Shown here in pieces: positions 27,925 to 36,402 of a stretch of DNA of 64,000 nucleotides. The stretch is from JABMQW01 sp964439935 (GTDB lineage: Bacteria; Fidelibacterota; Marinisomatia; Marinisomatales; TCS56): positions 4,972-68,971 of the forward strand of contig CAYTPW010000019.1 of NCBI GenBank assembly GCA_964439935.1, given 5' to 3'. Every line of letters starts with the position of its first letter. Position 1 is the first letter of the stretch. A program made the position numbers and the translations under genes. The notes under the pieces are model-generated. The model saw only the letters and a program-made list of their open reading frames with translations. It did no database searches and had not been told where the DNA came from.

Positions 27925-28806
27925 CTAGCATTGTATTTTTAATGATTTCGGTAATATGGTAAACTTAAATGTATCACTTCCCCAAGCCTCATTACCATCG
28001 ATTTGTAAAACTGACGGTTGTTCCAAATGAATTGCTAAATGCTGGCTTGTTCGATATTCACCAATTTGGTTGCCAATAGTAAACGCAGTCACACCGCCAA
28101 TAAAAGACTTCATTGGGCTGGAATCAATGTACAGAATATGTAATTGGTGATCATCAAATCGAGCTTGCGGTACCATCTTCAATCCATATCCATAATACGG
28201 TTGTTTGACTATCGATATATTTAAAAGATCAGGGACTTCGAATGTGTCATTATCAATAGTAATGGTAGCTTTTATTCCTTTATATTCTTTGAGAAAGGCG
28301 TTGAAAGTCGATTTAAGATAAGATCTAAAGCCACGCTCCCCTTCGGCATGATATGAACTCCTAAGCTTAATTATTATGCCCTCAATTCCAATTGAGACCA
28401 TAAAGGCACGACTTTTATCATCGCAATTTATCAGATCGTATTCCTTAATTGCCCCCGCTCTGATCCGCAACGCAATTTCGTCTAACGTTCCTTCGTATTT
28501 CAGAGCATATTGCATGGCATTCCCCGAGCCCAGAGGCAGATAAGCAATTGGAGTTTGAGCAGTGTCAATCGCATTAATAATATCGGAGAAGGTTCCATCT
28601 CCACCCGTGGCAACCAGTATATCACAATTGTCAGCAATCTCCTGTACACATGATTGAAACTCTTGAGGAGAAGATGTATCTAAGCCATGAATTTCAGCCT
28701 TTAATATCTTGGCTGGTTTTTCTAATATGGCACGCTTCTGATCGATGGTAAGTTTGCCGGCTAGCGGATTGGCCACAATCGCGTAGTGTTTATCTGGACT
28801 ATTCAT
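27925..28806 (-). CDS. Diacylglycerol/lipid kinase family (DagK/YegS-like)
   Basis: 293 residues, normal length. Opens HYAIVANPLAGKLT, has the nucleotide-binding VATGGDGTFSDIINAI and the PLGSGNAMQYAL block, then a C-terminal beta domain (GYGLKMVPQARFDDHQLHIL). It phosphorylates a lipid such as diacylglycerol with ATP at the membrane. It is convergent with the phosphoglycerol transferase, whose by-product would be diacylglycerol, so a recycling role is attractive though inferred. Confidence 0.87.
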   Translation of the reverse strand: MNSPDKHYAIVANPLAGKLTIDQKRAILEKPAKILKAEIHGLDTSSPQEFQSCVQEIADNCDILVATGGDGTFSDIINAIDTAQTPIAYLPLGSGNAMQYALKYEGTLDEIALRIRAGAIKEYDLINCDDKSRAFMVSIGIEGIIIKLRSSYHAEGERGFRSYLKSTFNAFLKEYKGIKATITIDNDTFEVPDLLNISIVKQPYYGYGLKMVPQARFDDHQLHILYIDSSPMKSFIGGVTAFTIGNQIGEYRTSQHLAIHLEQPSVLQIDGNEAWGSDTFKFTILPKSLKIQC

Positions 28807-28943
28807 TTATGATTGTTTTACATTATTACGACGTGAGTAGTATTGCTTGAAGTTAGTAAACTTAATTTGATTTTAACTGGTTTATGCAAGTTTAAATACT
28901 AGTGGATCAAAAATATTCTGTGTTTGATTGTTTTTGTTTTATA

Positions 28944-29159
28944 TCCTCGTTTTTGAGACACTTTGGGCTGGAGAGTACCATAAAGGTATGGGTTTTGGGA
29001 CAGATTGGTTGAAGCCGTTTTGCGCTGTGGGCCCACAGTCCCGACTTGTCGGGAGAACCCCGCTCCCCGCTAAAACGGGATCTGCGACCTGCGGATTATG
29101 AGTACTCCGCTGTCTCGTCGACAAATGAAAAACATTGGCGTGAAAATGGTGGCAGAGTT
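28944..29159 (+). repeat. Long repeat with deleted hairpin, left border of island, copy 12
   Basis: The core is collapsed to CTCGTTTTTGAGACAC, then tail GGGCTGGAGAGTACC, then the full extension. Bases 29027-29159 match 53500-53632 at 131 of 133 positions. The repeat runs into the stop codon of the PHP gene on the opposite strand. The 351-bp gap (28807-29157) contains nothing else recognised. Confidence 0.9.
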
Positions 29160-29841
29160 AAGTTAGAATTTCGTTTTCCAAAAACTGGAAACCCCGCTTC
29201 CTGATGCTTATAAATTCGTTCATCGTATGGGCATCGCTGTTAACATATAGATGGTGAGCATGCTTAATCATGAGCTTCAATTTTGTTAAATCAGTTTTAC
29301 CATAAACCAGATTAGCACAATTCAATTCCAGCGCAATGTCATTTTCATTTGCTGCTTCAACAATCTCAAAGATATCGTTGGAAACCATTTCTTTGGCAAA
29401 TTGTCTGGTGCAAAGATGACCTAAAACATTAATAGTTGTTCCGAACCTGGTAATAGCATTTAAATACCCACTCTTAATCCGACTTGGATCACTACTGAAA
29501 ACTTTGCGATGAGCGGATAAAATAATGAACTCAGGTGTGATGCTTTGAATATTATCACAGATATCACCGTCATCATTCAACAGATCAGCCTCAACTCCAA
29601 AGATCACCTTTACATTGTTGTAATTATTTTCCCAACGACCAGATGATAACATATCATAATGGGTTTTCCGGGTCATTCCGTAGGCATCTGACATAGCCTG
29701 GCTGTGATCGGCAAAGGCAATTTCCTGATACTCCAGTTCCCCTGCTGCAATAACGATTTCATCGATTGTATTGAAACCATCGGAGAATGTGGACGAATGA
29801 ATGTGAAAATCGCCCTTATTGCCAGGATTAACAATTTCCAT
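29158..29841 (-). CDS. PHP-domain phosphoesterase, last gene of leftward inositol operon
   Basis: 227 residues. FHIHSSTFSDG is the first PHP metal motif; later motifs IAFADHSQAM, IFGVEADL, NVLGHL and LYVNSDAHTM complete the metal set. PHP proteins hydrolyse phosphate esters with two or three metals. It is 93 bases downstream of a metallophosphoesterase gene on the same strand and may help remove phosphate from sugar or inositol phosphates; no signal peptide is seen, so it would act in the cytoplasm. The stop codon overlaps the border of a long repeat copy. Confidence 0.82.
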   Translation of the reverse strand: MEIVNPGNKGDFHIHSSTFSDGFNTIDEIVIAAGELEYQEIAFADHSQAMSDAYGMTRKTHYDMLSSGRWENNYNNVKVIFGVEADLLNDDGDICDNIQSITPEFIILSAHRKVFSSDPSRIKSGYLNAITRFGTTINVLGHLCTRQFAKEMVSNDIFEIVEAANENDIALELNCANLVYGKTDLTKLKLMIKHAHHLYVNSDAHTMNEFISIRKRGFQFLENEILT

Positions 29842-29934
29842 TACTTCATACTTTTAGCTGGTGTGGAAGTCCAGGACAAACACCAAAACCAAAGGATCAT
29901 TTCAGATCCCCTGCTGATGGATTGTCTGTATCAG

Positions 29935-31152
29935 TCACTCGCGTCCATTTGCCATATCCAATGTGATAGTGCGGTCAATTGAATAAGCGCCACCAAAACC
30001 ATCATTACGGTAAATATCGACATTCAATTGACTACTAGTTATCCGGAATTTCATAAATGTGCTGCGAGATAAATCCCAATTATTCCAATAAGACTGAAAA
30101 TATTCCTGTTTACGATCTCCCAATTCATCTGCCCGGTGATAAAATTCTTTCATGATTTCAAAACCGGTTGAATCGTCCAACTTTTTATAGGACACACTGT
30201 CTGTGAGATCCATGTAAAACATTACTTTTTTAGTTGGATATGCATTATCTCGATAAAACTGGGCAAACGCCGAATCAATCGGGAGACCTGATTTTTGATT
30301 TTCTTGGTTTATACTGGTAATGCCAGTATAAACCCGCCCTGGAAAAAGATCCTCGGTTCCCCGGGCATGACCACAATCGAACTGCCAGAGACCATTGATA
30401 TTTGAATAGGATGTGTTATGAGTATGCCCGCAGAGATAAGCTACGACATTATACTTCAGTAATAATTGATGAAACTTGAAAGCTTCTCGGGGATACTGAT
30501 CTAATGAATCGCCCACATGCCGAATCCTGCCATTGGCCAGATCAGGCATAGCAATCAGCGGCTCATGACCAAGTACAAATACATAAGGTTTGCTATTCTT
30601 TTTCAGGTCTTCCTCAAGCCAATTTAAGAGTTCCGGTACAATGTTTCCATCAGTACCCATGTCGGATTCACCGTCAAAATACTGATTCAGCACGACAAAA
30701 TGGCAATCTTCATAATCGAAAGAGTATGTCGTTTCAACACTACCGGTTGGACCAACATTCACAATGTTTGGTAAGGAATTACCACCGACATTCATTGCCC
30801 GTAAGCTTTCCATATAAGTGGAATCTTCGATGTCATGATTACCAGTTACCGGATACCAGGGGTAATCTTCTCCAAATACCTGTGTAATCAAATCAATGGA
30901 AGCAGCAACCGGATCAAGATCGCCGGGGCTAACCATGAACGATCCTTTGCCTGCTTCAGCGATTGCTTCAAGCGCACCAAGAAAATATTCTGAAGAATGG
31001 TATCTTTCGGTGGCAAAATGGCGCCAGTCGGCCGCCATAATAAATGTTAATTCTTTCTGAACCGGTTCATCGGTTTGAGTACCAGTTGATGCACAAGACA
31101 TTGAACAGGTTAACGCATTGCAAACAATAATAATTTTCGTAAGTAGCTTCAT
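29935..31152 (-). CDS. Calcineurin-like metallophosphoesterase, putative lipoprotein
   Basis: 405 residues. The N-terminus (MKLLTKIIIVCNALTCSMSC) gives a lipobox-like SMSC. Metal motifs: MVSPGDLDP, YPVTGNHDIED, VFVLGHEPL and LCGHTHN are clear; the first motif is ADWRH where D-x-H is usual. The family cleaves phosphomonoesters or diesters with two metals. Position in an operon with inositol enzymes, and a phytase in the divergent one, suggests periplasmic removal of phosphates left on inositol, but this is inference. Confidence 0.82.
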   Translation of the reverse strand: MKLLTKIIIVCNALTCSMSCASTGTQTDEPVQKELTFIMAADWRHFATERYHSSEYFLGALEAIAEAGKGSFMVSPGDLDPVAASIDLITQVFGEDYPWYPVTGNHDIEDSTYMESLRAMNVGGNSLPNIVNVGPTGSVETTYSFDYEDCHFVVLNQYFDGESDMGTDGNIVPELLNWLEEDLKKNSKPYVFVLGHEPLIAMPDLANGRIRHVGDSLDQYPREAFKFHQLLLKYNVVAYLCGHTHNTSYSNINGLWQFDCGHARGTEDLFPGRVYTGITSINQENQKSGLPIDSAFAQFYRDNAYPTKKVMFYMDLTDSVSYKKLDDSTGFEIMKEFYHRADELGDRKQEYFQSYWNNWDLSRSTFMKFRITSSQLNVDIYRNDGFGGAYSIDRTITLDMANGRE

Positions 31153-31192
31153 GCTCTATTTCCTTCATTCAATCATTTAATAAAGATTAACC

Positions 31193-32071
31193 TTACAAAA
31201 CAGTTTCCTTGAAAGGAAAGCGCTCAAATATAAATGTTTTAGTTTTCCTCCCCAAGACTGTAACCTGCAGCGGATCGGCTACCCCGCCCTCATCTATCTG
31301 AATTCGAACCAGGTTTGGCACCAACCAGGGATCATCATGGAGCCAAAGGTGACCATCACCATGAATTAACAGAACTTTGCGTCCAAATGCCTCAACCAGT
31401 GGTAGAAACTGATCCATAAATAATTTATGCTTCTCATCGGGATGGGCCTGGGCAAAAATAATCGTTGTTGAAATGTTCTTCCGTTGTAATTGCTGTCCGA
31501 TCCAGTCAACCGCATTTTGTTGCATCGTATCCCATTGCGCCTGGTCATGAATTCTTCCCCCTACCAGATTTAATGCGATGAAAAGAACATCATTTTGTAC
31601 AAATGCACTATTCACCGGGTAATTCTCTTGGCGACGTACTTTTACCGGCACATCCCAATTCTGATCGAAATCCATAAAATACTGCTCCCAGTAATCCCAG
31701 GCTTGTTCGGGATCCTCGCAATCGTTCCATTCATTATCGCCGGGGATGATGAAGACCGGAACCATCAATTGTTTCAGATAATCAGCTACCAAAGCGTAAT
31801 TAGCCTCGTCGCAAGGACTGCTACCAGTTTTTATATCACCAACGTGAAAAACAAATTGAGCCGGACTTTGCTGATTATGCTGACAAATCTGTTCTTGCAG
31901 AATGATCTTTCCCTCTTCAGAACGGGGCACATCACCCATCACACTGAAAATCAAGGGATCTGGTTGAGATTTTGCCAACCAGGATTGACTGCTGCAACTG
32001 AATAGCACCACCACTGTAATTCCGATCAAAATGAATGTGACTAATTTTTTCTGGACGGGCAGCATCTTCAT
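31193..32071 (-). CDS. Metallophosphoesterase-like putative lipoprotein with altered motifs
   Basis: 292 residues; signal VTFILIGITVVVLFSC ends in a lipobox (VLFSC). FSVMGDVPRSE, FVFHVGDIKTG, IIPGDNEWND and LLIHGDGHLW follow the metallophosphoesterase order, but GDNEW replaces the usual GNHE and the final G-H-x-H is GDGH. It may have a changed metal centre or specificity. Its start overlaps the stop of the PfkB kinase gene by 4 bases (ATGA), so it is translated with it. Likely periplasmic; substrate unknown, inositol phosphates plausible. Confidence 0.75.
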   Translation of the reverse strand: MKMLPVQKKLVTFILIGITVVVLFSCSSQSWLAKSQPDPLIFSVMGDVPRSEEGKIILQEQICQHNQQSPAQFVFHVGDIKTGSSPCDEANYALVADYLKQLMVPVFIIPGDNEWNDCEDPEQAWDYWEQYFMDFDQNWDVPVKVRRQENYPVNSAFVQNDVLFIALNLVGGRIHDQAQWDTMQQNAVDWIGQQLQRKNISTTIIFAQAHPDEKHKLFMDQFLPLVEAFGRKVLLIHGDGHLWLHDDPWLVPNLVRIQIDEGGVADPLQVTVLGRKTKTFIFERFPFKETVL

Positions 32072-32955
32072 TCCATTTGATATTTATGTTTGATTAACGC
32101 TTCCACATCCGCTTTGGATTTTTTAATCGGCCCCTCCGCTTCCATTTTGAGACTGGTAAGCGCCGCTGACCAAATGATAGCCTCAGCAGGAAGAGCCGAA
32201 AGGCGCTTAGCGGCATACGAAGCAATGCAGGTATCTCCGCGACCGCTACGGCCAATTAACGGTTCAGGATGAAATGTCGCTTCGTGAAATTCACTGTCCG
32301 CATAAACCACGATACCATCCCGATGCGTCAATACAATTTCTTTGGGACCCCAATCAGCCAGAATTTTGGCTGCTCGGTGCAAATCGTTTTCCCCGGTCAG
32401 CGATTCTGCTTCCACAATATCGGCTTTAAGAATATCAATCAATGCCAGTATTTTGCGTTTTTCCGGCCATTCAGCATTCTGCAATATATTGTTTGCACCT
32501 ACAATCCTTATGAAACCCTGAGCATCGGCAACGACTAAACCATCCTTACCGGCCAGAAATTTCACAATTTCATAGGGGACTTCATGCCGTATGGAGGCGT
32601 TGATCAGATAGGCTTTTGCTTCCAGTCCGGAAAACTGATCGATGGTATAAGTTCCAGCTGAAACCGGACAGGTTAAAATCCGCTCGTCCACATTATCGGT
32701 AGGGTATTCAAGTTGCATATGGGTGGAGGATTTGGTGAAGGTCGGATAAACATCGACACCGGTGTTTTCCAGGGATTTAATCACCCTGTCATCATCCTGA
32801 GCCAGTCGTGTAACCGCCGCAACACTGAGCCCGGAACAAGCTACGGCATGGGCTCCATAATTGAAACCTCCCCCATCAACATAACGGGTACCGGTAGACG
32901 ATATAATCGTATCTTTGGTATAATTACCAAAAATTACGATATCATAGCTTTTCAC
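32068..32955 (-). CDS. iolK: PfkB-family sugar kinase, IolK-like
   Basis: 295 residues. The ribokinase fold is shown by GGGFNYGAHAVACSGLSVAAVTRLAQDD near the N-terminus and the catalytic anion-hole motif GRSGRGDTC near residue 232, where Asp is the base. Family members phosphorylate sugars, nucleosides or cyclitols with ATP. The Thermotoga inositol locus also contains a PfkB kinase (IolK), which supports the name by context; the exact substrate is not readable. Sits between the MFS transporter (36 bases upstream) and a metallophosphoesterase (4-base overlap). Confidence 0.75.
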   Translation of the reverse strand: MKSYDIVIFGNYTKDTIISSTGTRYVDGGGFNYGAHAVACSGLSVAAVTRLAQDDDRVIKSLENTGVDVYPTFTKSSTHMQLEYPTDNVDERILTCPVSAGTYTIDQFSGLEAKAYLINASIRHEVPYEIVKFLAGKDGLVVADAQGFIRIVGANNILQNAEWPEKRKILALIDILKADIVEAESLTGENDLHRAAKILADWGPKEIVLTHRDGIVVYADSEFHEATFHPEPLIGRSGRGDTCIASYAAKRLSALPAEAIIWSAALTSLKMEAEGPIKKSKADVEALIKHKYQME

Positions 32956-32991
32956 AAGTGTATTCCTCGATTCATATTAATCAAAAGGTTA

Positions 32992-34332
32992 CTATTCCTT
33001 TACTTTTACGCGCCATAATGTTGCCGCCAGAATCATTGAAATAATAGAAGAACCGATCCAGTAAATAATTACCGGATTGAAATTATAATTCAAGATTCCA
33101 TCTATTTCTATAGAATTACGGTCGATCAGAAATCCGCTGATTTGATCTTGTAAACCAGCACCGATATAGCTGAACACACCAATAAAGCCCATTGCAGCCC
33201 CGGCAGCTTTGCGAGGTGAAATGTCAATGGCAAATAGGCCACCTAACACAGCCAGTAAACCACTCAGCGTAAATCCATAGACGAAGAAAGCAGTTGTTAA
33301 CACAATAACATGACCAGGAGGTGTGAAAAATATTACAAACAACGCTATTACTTCGATCACTCCAAAAATCAATGTAACGGGAGGTCTCCTGGCGGAAAAG
33401 AATTTATCTGAAATATATCCATACGCCACACATCCAGCGATGCCGGCAAAGGTATTTAGACTGAGAATGGCTCCACTTTCGATCAACGTATACCCCTTTG
33501 CTTCTTGCAGATATAATATTCCCCAACTATTAATAGCATATCGGGTCATATACATTGTGGACGAAGCGATTCCCAGTATCCAAATGGCCGGCGTTTTCAA
33601 TATTTGAAGCTGGGCGCTCTTGGTCGCTTGAGATTTGACATCTACAGCTTCGTGATCATTTTTCCAATTGGCAATTGATGGTAAGCCCAGTGTCTGGGGA
33701 CGGTCTTCTAAAAATATATAAATACCAACCGCAACCGCTATGCAAAACAATCCCGGGCTGATAAAGCCAGCCTGCCAACCCCAAAGAGCAACAATAGTGG
33801 CTGACGCCAGGAAGGTCAATCCTTCGCCTAAAGCATGGGCTGTGCTCCATATTCCATACATCAGACCACGTTCTTTATTGCTGAACCAATTGGAAAGAGA
33901 TACAGCCCCGGTGGGAGCACCAAAACCTTGAAACCAGCCATTAAGTCCCCATAAAATAATCCATGCCAGAAGTATAGTGGAAAATCCCATGGCAATGTTC
34001 AGTAATGCCGAAACGATTACACCAACAGTAAAAAATCGTTTCACATTAGCATGATCCGCCAAAAAACCATTAGTTAGCTTTCCAAGTGCATAGGCATACA
34101 ACAAGGCAGATCCGATATTACCGAGATCCATAGCTGTGAATATTCCGTTATCAATCAACGGCTTTTTTACGACATTCAAAGCCAGTCGCAAAGGATAGGC
34201 AAGACCATACCCAACTGTAATTGCCAGCATCACATTGAGACGATACTTTTTGTAGAGTTTATCAACAGTTTTTTGATCTTGAATTTCAGGTATATCATTT
34301 CCAGTAGCAAAAAATCGTAAGGGATTAAACAT
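32992..34332 (-). CDS. MFS transporter of organophosphate/anion antiporter (GlpT/UhpT) type
   Basis: 446 residues with about 12 hydrophobic segments. YGLAYPLRLALNVVKKPLIDNG at the start, GSALLYAYALGKLTNGFLAD and WFSNKERGLMYGIWSTAHALGE are typical of the OPA subfamily, which exchanges organic phosphates such as glycerol 3-phosphate for phosphate. In an operon with phosphatases and inositol enzymes an inositol-phosphate or sugar-phosphate substrate is plausible, though sugar acids are also carried by relatives. Inner-membrane protein. Confidence 0.82.
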   Translation of the reverse strand: MFNPLRFFATGNDIPEIQDQKTVDKLYKKYRLNVMLAITVGYGLAYPLRLALNVVKKPLIDNGIFTAMDLGNIGSALLYAYALGKLTNGFLADHANVKRFFTVGVIVSALLNIAMGFSTILLAWIILWGLNGWFQGFGAPTGAVSLSNWFSNKERGLMYGIWSTAHALGEGLTFLASATIVALWGWQAGFISPGLFCIAVAVGIYIFLEDRPQTLGLPSIANWKNDHEAVDVKSQATKSAQLQILKTPAIWILGIASSTMYMTRYAINSWGILYLQEAKGYTLIESGAILSLNTFAGIAGCVAYGYISDKFFSARRPPVTLIFGVIEVIALFVIFFTPPGHVIVLTTAFFVYGFTLSGLLAVLGGLFAIDISPRKAAGAAMGFIGVFSYIGAGLQDQISGFLIDRNSIEIDGILNYNFNPVIIYWIGSSIISMILAATLWRVKVKE

Positions 34333-34364
34333 ACGTACCTCGAGTTGCGGGGTTTTTGGTAATA

Positions 34365-35384
34365 CTATGCACCAAAATATTCCTGTCGAATTTCAGCGAT
34401 TTTAACCGGGCGGTTTTCGGTCAGTGATTTCCCGGCGGCCAACCCAATTAGAATCGATACCAGCCCACTTTCACCATCGGCGGTAATTTTCTTATTTCCC
34501 GAAATTGCTGCAAAAAATTCTTTCACCTCCAACCTGAATGAATCCTGATAACGTTCGAGGAAAAAGTCCAGCGGTCGCTCAGAAAGTGTACCGGCGGTCG
34601 TCATCATTTTAGAGCGTGTGGCCGTGTTATTCTCAGCTGTGATACTGCCTTTTGATCCGAATAACTCGATTCGCTGATCGTAGCCATAGACAGCTTCGCG
34701 ACTGTTATCTATCACAGCCAGAGCTCCATTTTCCAGCGCAAGAGTGGTGATGGCCGTATCCACATCACCTGCCTCACCGATCGCCGGATCGATCAGTACC
34801 GCACCTGCAGCATAAACATCAGTCACTTCACTGCCGGACAGATAACGAACCATATCGAAATCATGGATTGTCATATCCAGGAAAATACCACCAGAGTCTC
34901 TTATATACTCCGGTGGTGGTGGAGAAGGATCGCGGGCAATGATCTTAACCATATATAGATCACCGATCTGTCCTGCTTCATACACTGCCTTTAAATGGCT
35001 GAAATTGGGATCAAACCGGCGATTAAAACCAATCTGTAAATTAACACCGGCCCTCGCAACTGCTTCCAGGGCGTCTTGTATAAGCAACGGATCAAGAGCG
35101 ATCGGTTTCTCACAGAAAATATGTTTACCAGCCCTGGCAGCTTGAATAATTTGCTCTGCGTGGAGTGTCGATGGTGATAAAATGAAAACAGCATTGATTT
35201 CAGGATCATTGAAAATCACTTTTGCATCAGGGACTACATTTAGCTGGCGGCTTTTAGCCCAATCATGATCCATAAATGGATCGGTAATCGCCCTTACGTT
35301 AACATAGGGAACCAGCAACAGATTATCACAATGGAGCTTGCCGATCCGGCCAACCCCGATAATTCCGACATTGATTGATTTCAT
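34365..35384 (-). CDS. iolG: Inositol 2-dehydrogenase-like oxidoreductase (Gfo/Idh/MocA family)
   Basis: 339 residues. Rossmann GVGRIGKLHCDNL, the catalytic EKP of FCEKPIALDP, GFNRRFDPNF, and the stretch GGIFLDMTIHDFDMVRYLSGSEV with the active-site Asp/His are classic for IolG. DNSREAVYGYDQRIELFGSKG is also typical of inositol dehydrogenases. The expected reaction is NAD-dependent oxidation of myo-inositol to scyllo-inosose, the first step of catabolism. Its start overlaps the paralogue gene upstream by 4 bases. Two IolG-like genes in tandem suggest two inositol isomers or two successive oxidations. Confidence 0.87.
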   Translation of the reverse strand: MKSINVGIIGVGRIGKLHCDNLLLVPYVNVRAITDPFMDHDWAKSRQLNVVPDAKVIFNDPEINAVFILSPSTLHAEQIIQAARAGKHIFCEKPIALDPLLIQDALEAVARAGVNLQIGFNRRFDPNFSHLKAVYEAGQIGDLYMVKIIARDPSPPPPEYIRDSGGIFLDMTIHDFDMVRYLSGSEVTDVYAAGAVLIDPAIGEAGDVDTAITTLALENGALAVIDNSREAVYGYDQRIELFGSKGSITAENNTATRSKMMTTAGTLSERPLDFFLERYQDSFRLEVKEFFAAISGNKKITADGESGLVSILIGLAAGKSLTENRPVKIAEIRQEYFGA

Positions 35385-36388
35385 ATCTTCAACCTCACTG
35401 GTTGATTTAATTTTAGCGATTGTTGTGCGGCTACTGCGATCTGAACGGCCTTTAAAGTATCGTTACCATCAATTGTCGGACTTCCACCTGTTTCCAGACA
35501 GTTTATGAATCCATTTAATTCTGCGATATAGGCCTCTTTGTACCGTTCGACAAAAGAATAGAATGGCTGATCCATATGCACACCGTCTTTATTACTTAAT
35601 ACAACCGATGTTGGTCTGCGGTTTTGTGCCCGGATACTTCCTTTGGACCCGAGTACTTCCACCTGCTGGTCATAACCATAGTTAGTTTCCCGGCAGACTT
35701 CAATTATAGCGATTGTTCCATTGAACAGCTTAAGTGTCAGCAGCGCCGTATCAATATCACCAAGTTCTCCGATTTTCGGATCGACCAGGTTGGCACCACG
35801 CACATAGATTTCCTCGACCTCACTACCGGTTAGAAACCTGACCATGTCAAAATCATGGACGCAAAAATCCATGAATAAACCTCCAGAGCCGGGAATAAAT
35901 TCCAAGTCTGGCCGTATTGGATCACGGTTCGTCATATTAATGATATGTGGCTCCCCGATCCCGCCTGATTCCACTGTCTGCCGCACCTTTAAAAAATCAG
36001 GATCGAAGCGCCGGTTAAATCCGACCTGCAGGATGACTCCAGCTTTTTCGACCGCATCAATGGCCGCTTGAATTGAATCGGGATCAAATGCGATTGGCTT
36101 CTCACAAAAGATCTGTTTTCCTGCTTCCGCCATTATCGTAATCATTTGGACATGGGTGTCCGAAGGGGTCGTGATGACTACGGCGTCAATTTCGGGATCC
36201 TCGGTTAGTGCGGTAATTTCCTCGGATCGGATGGGAATTCCAACTTTTTCAGCCCAGGCAAAATCCAATTTGAGGTCAACAACCGTTTTAAGATGAACCT
36301 GGGAAAAATTTGCTAAAATATTCTCAGCATGCATTTTACCAATGCGACCGGCGCCAATTATACCAAAAGTAATTTTCTTATTTTTCAT
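35381..36388 (-). CDS. iolG: Second inositol dehydrogenase-like Gfo/Idh/MocA protein
   Basis: 335 residues, same architecture as its neighbour: GAGRIGKMHAENI, FCEKPIAFDPDS, VGFNRRFDPDF, GGLFMDFCVHDFDMVRFLTGSEV, ETNYGYDQQVEVLGSKG. The central segment differs (GLFMDFCVHD against GIFLDMTIHD), so substrates may differ, for example scyllo- or D-chiro-inositol. Lies 14 bases after the ABC binding-protein gene and overlaps the next gene by 4 bases, fitting one transcript. Confidence 0.85.
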   Translation of the reverse strand: MKNKKITFGIIGAGRIGKMHAENILANFSQVHLKTVVDLKLDFAWAEKVGIPIRSEEITALTEDPEIDAVVITTPSDTHVQMITIMAEAGKQIFCEKPIAFDPDSIQAAIDAVEKAGVILQVGFNRRFDPDFLKVRQTVESGGIGEPHIINMTNRDPIRPDLEFIPGSGGLFMDFCVHDFDMVRFLTGSEVEEIYVRGANLVDPKIGELGDIDTALLTLKLFNGTIAIIEVCRETNYGYDQQVEVLGSKGSIRAQNRRPTSVVLSNKDGVHMDQPFYSFVERYKEAYIAELNGFINCLETGGSPTIDGNDTLKAVQIAVAAQQSLKLNQPVRLKI

Positions 36389-36402
36389 TTCACAACCACT
36401 AT

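Noticed and set aside
2939..28980. The same-orientation repeats as integron attC sites of a gene-cassette array
   Set aside because: The polarity and gene-repeat-gene order look alike, but the ends lack the GTTRRRY/RYYYAAC core sites, the intervals include multi-gene and opposite-strand units, and no integrase was seen.
28939..29124. A small protein-coding gene in the repeat (also at 53.4 kb)
   Set aside because: The open frame lies wholly in repeat DNA, has no ribosome-binding site and exists only because the repeat is GC-rich here; the two copies do not show coding-type differences.
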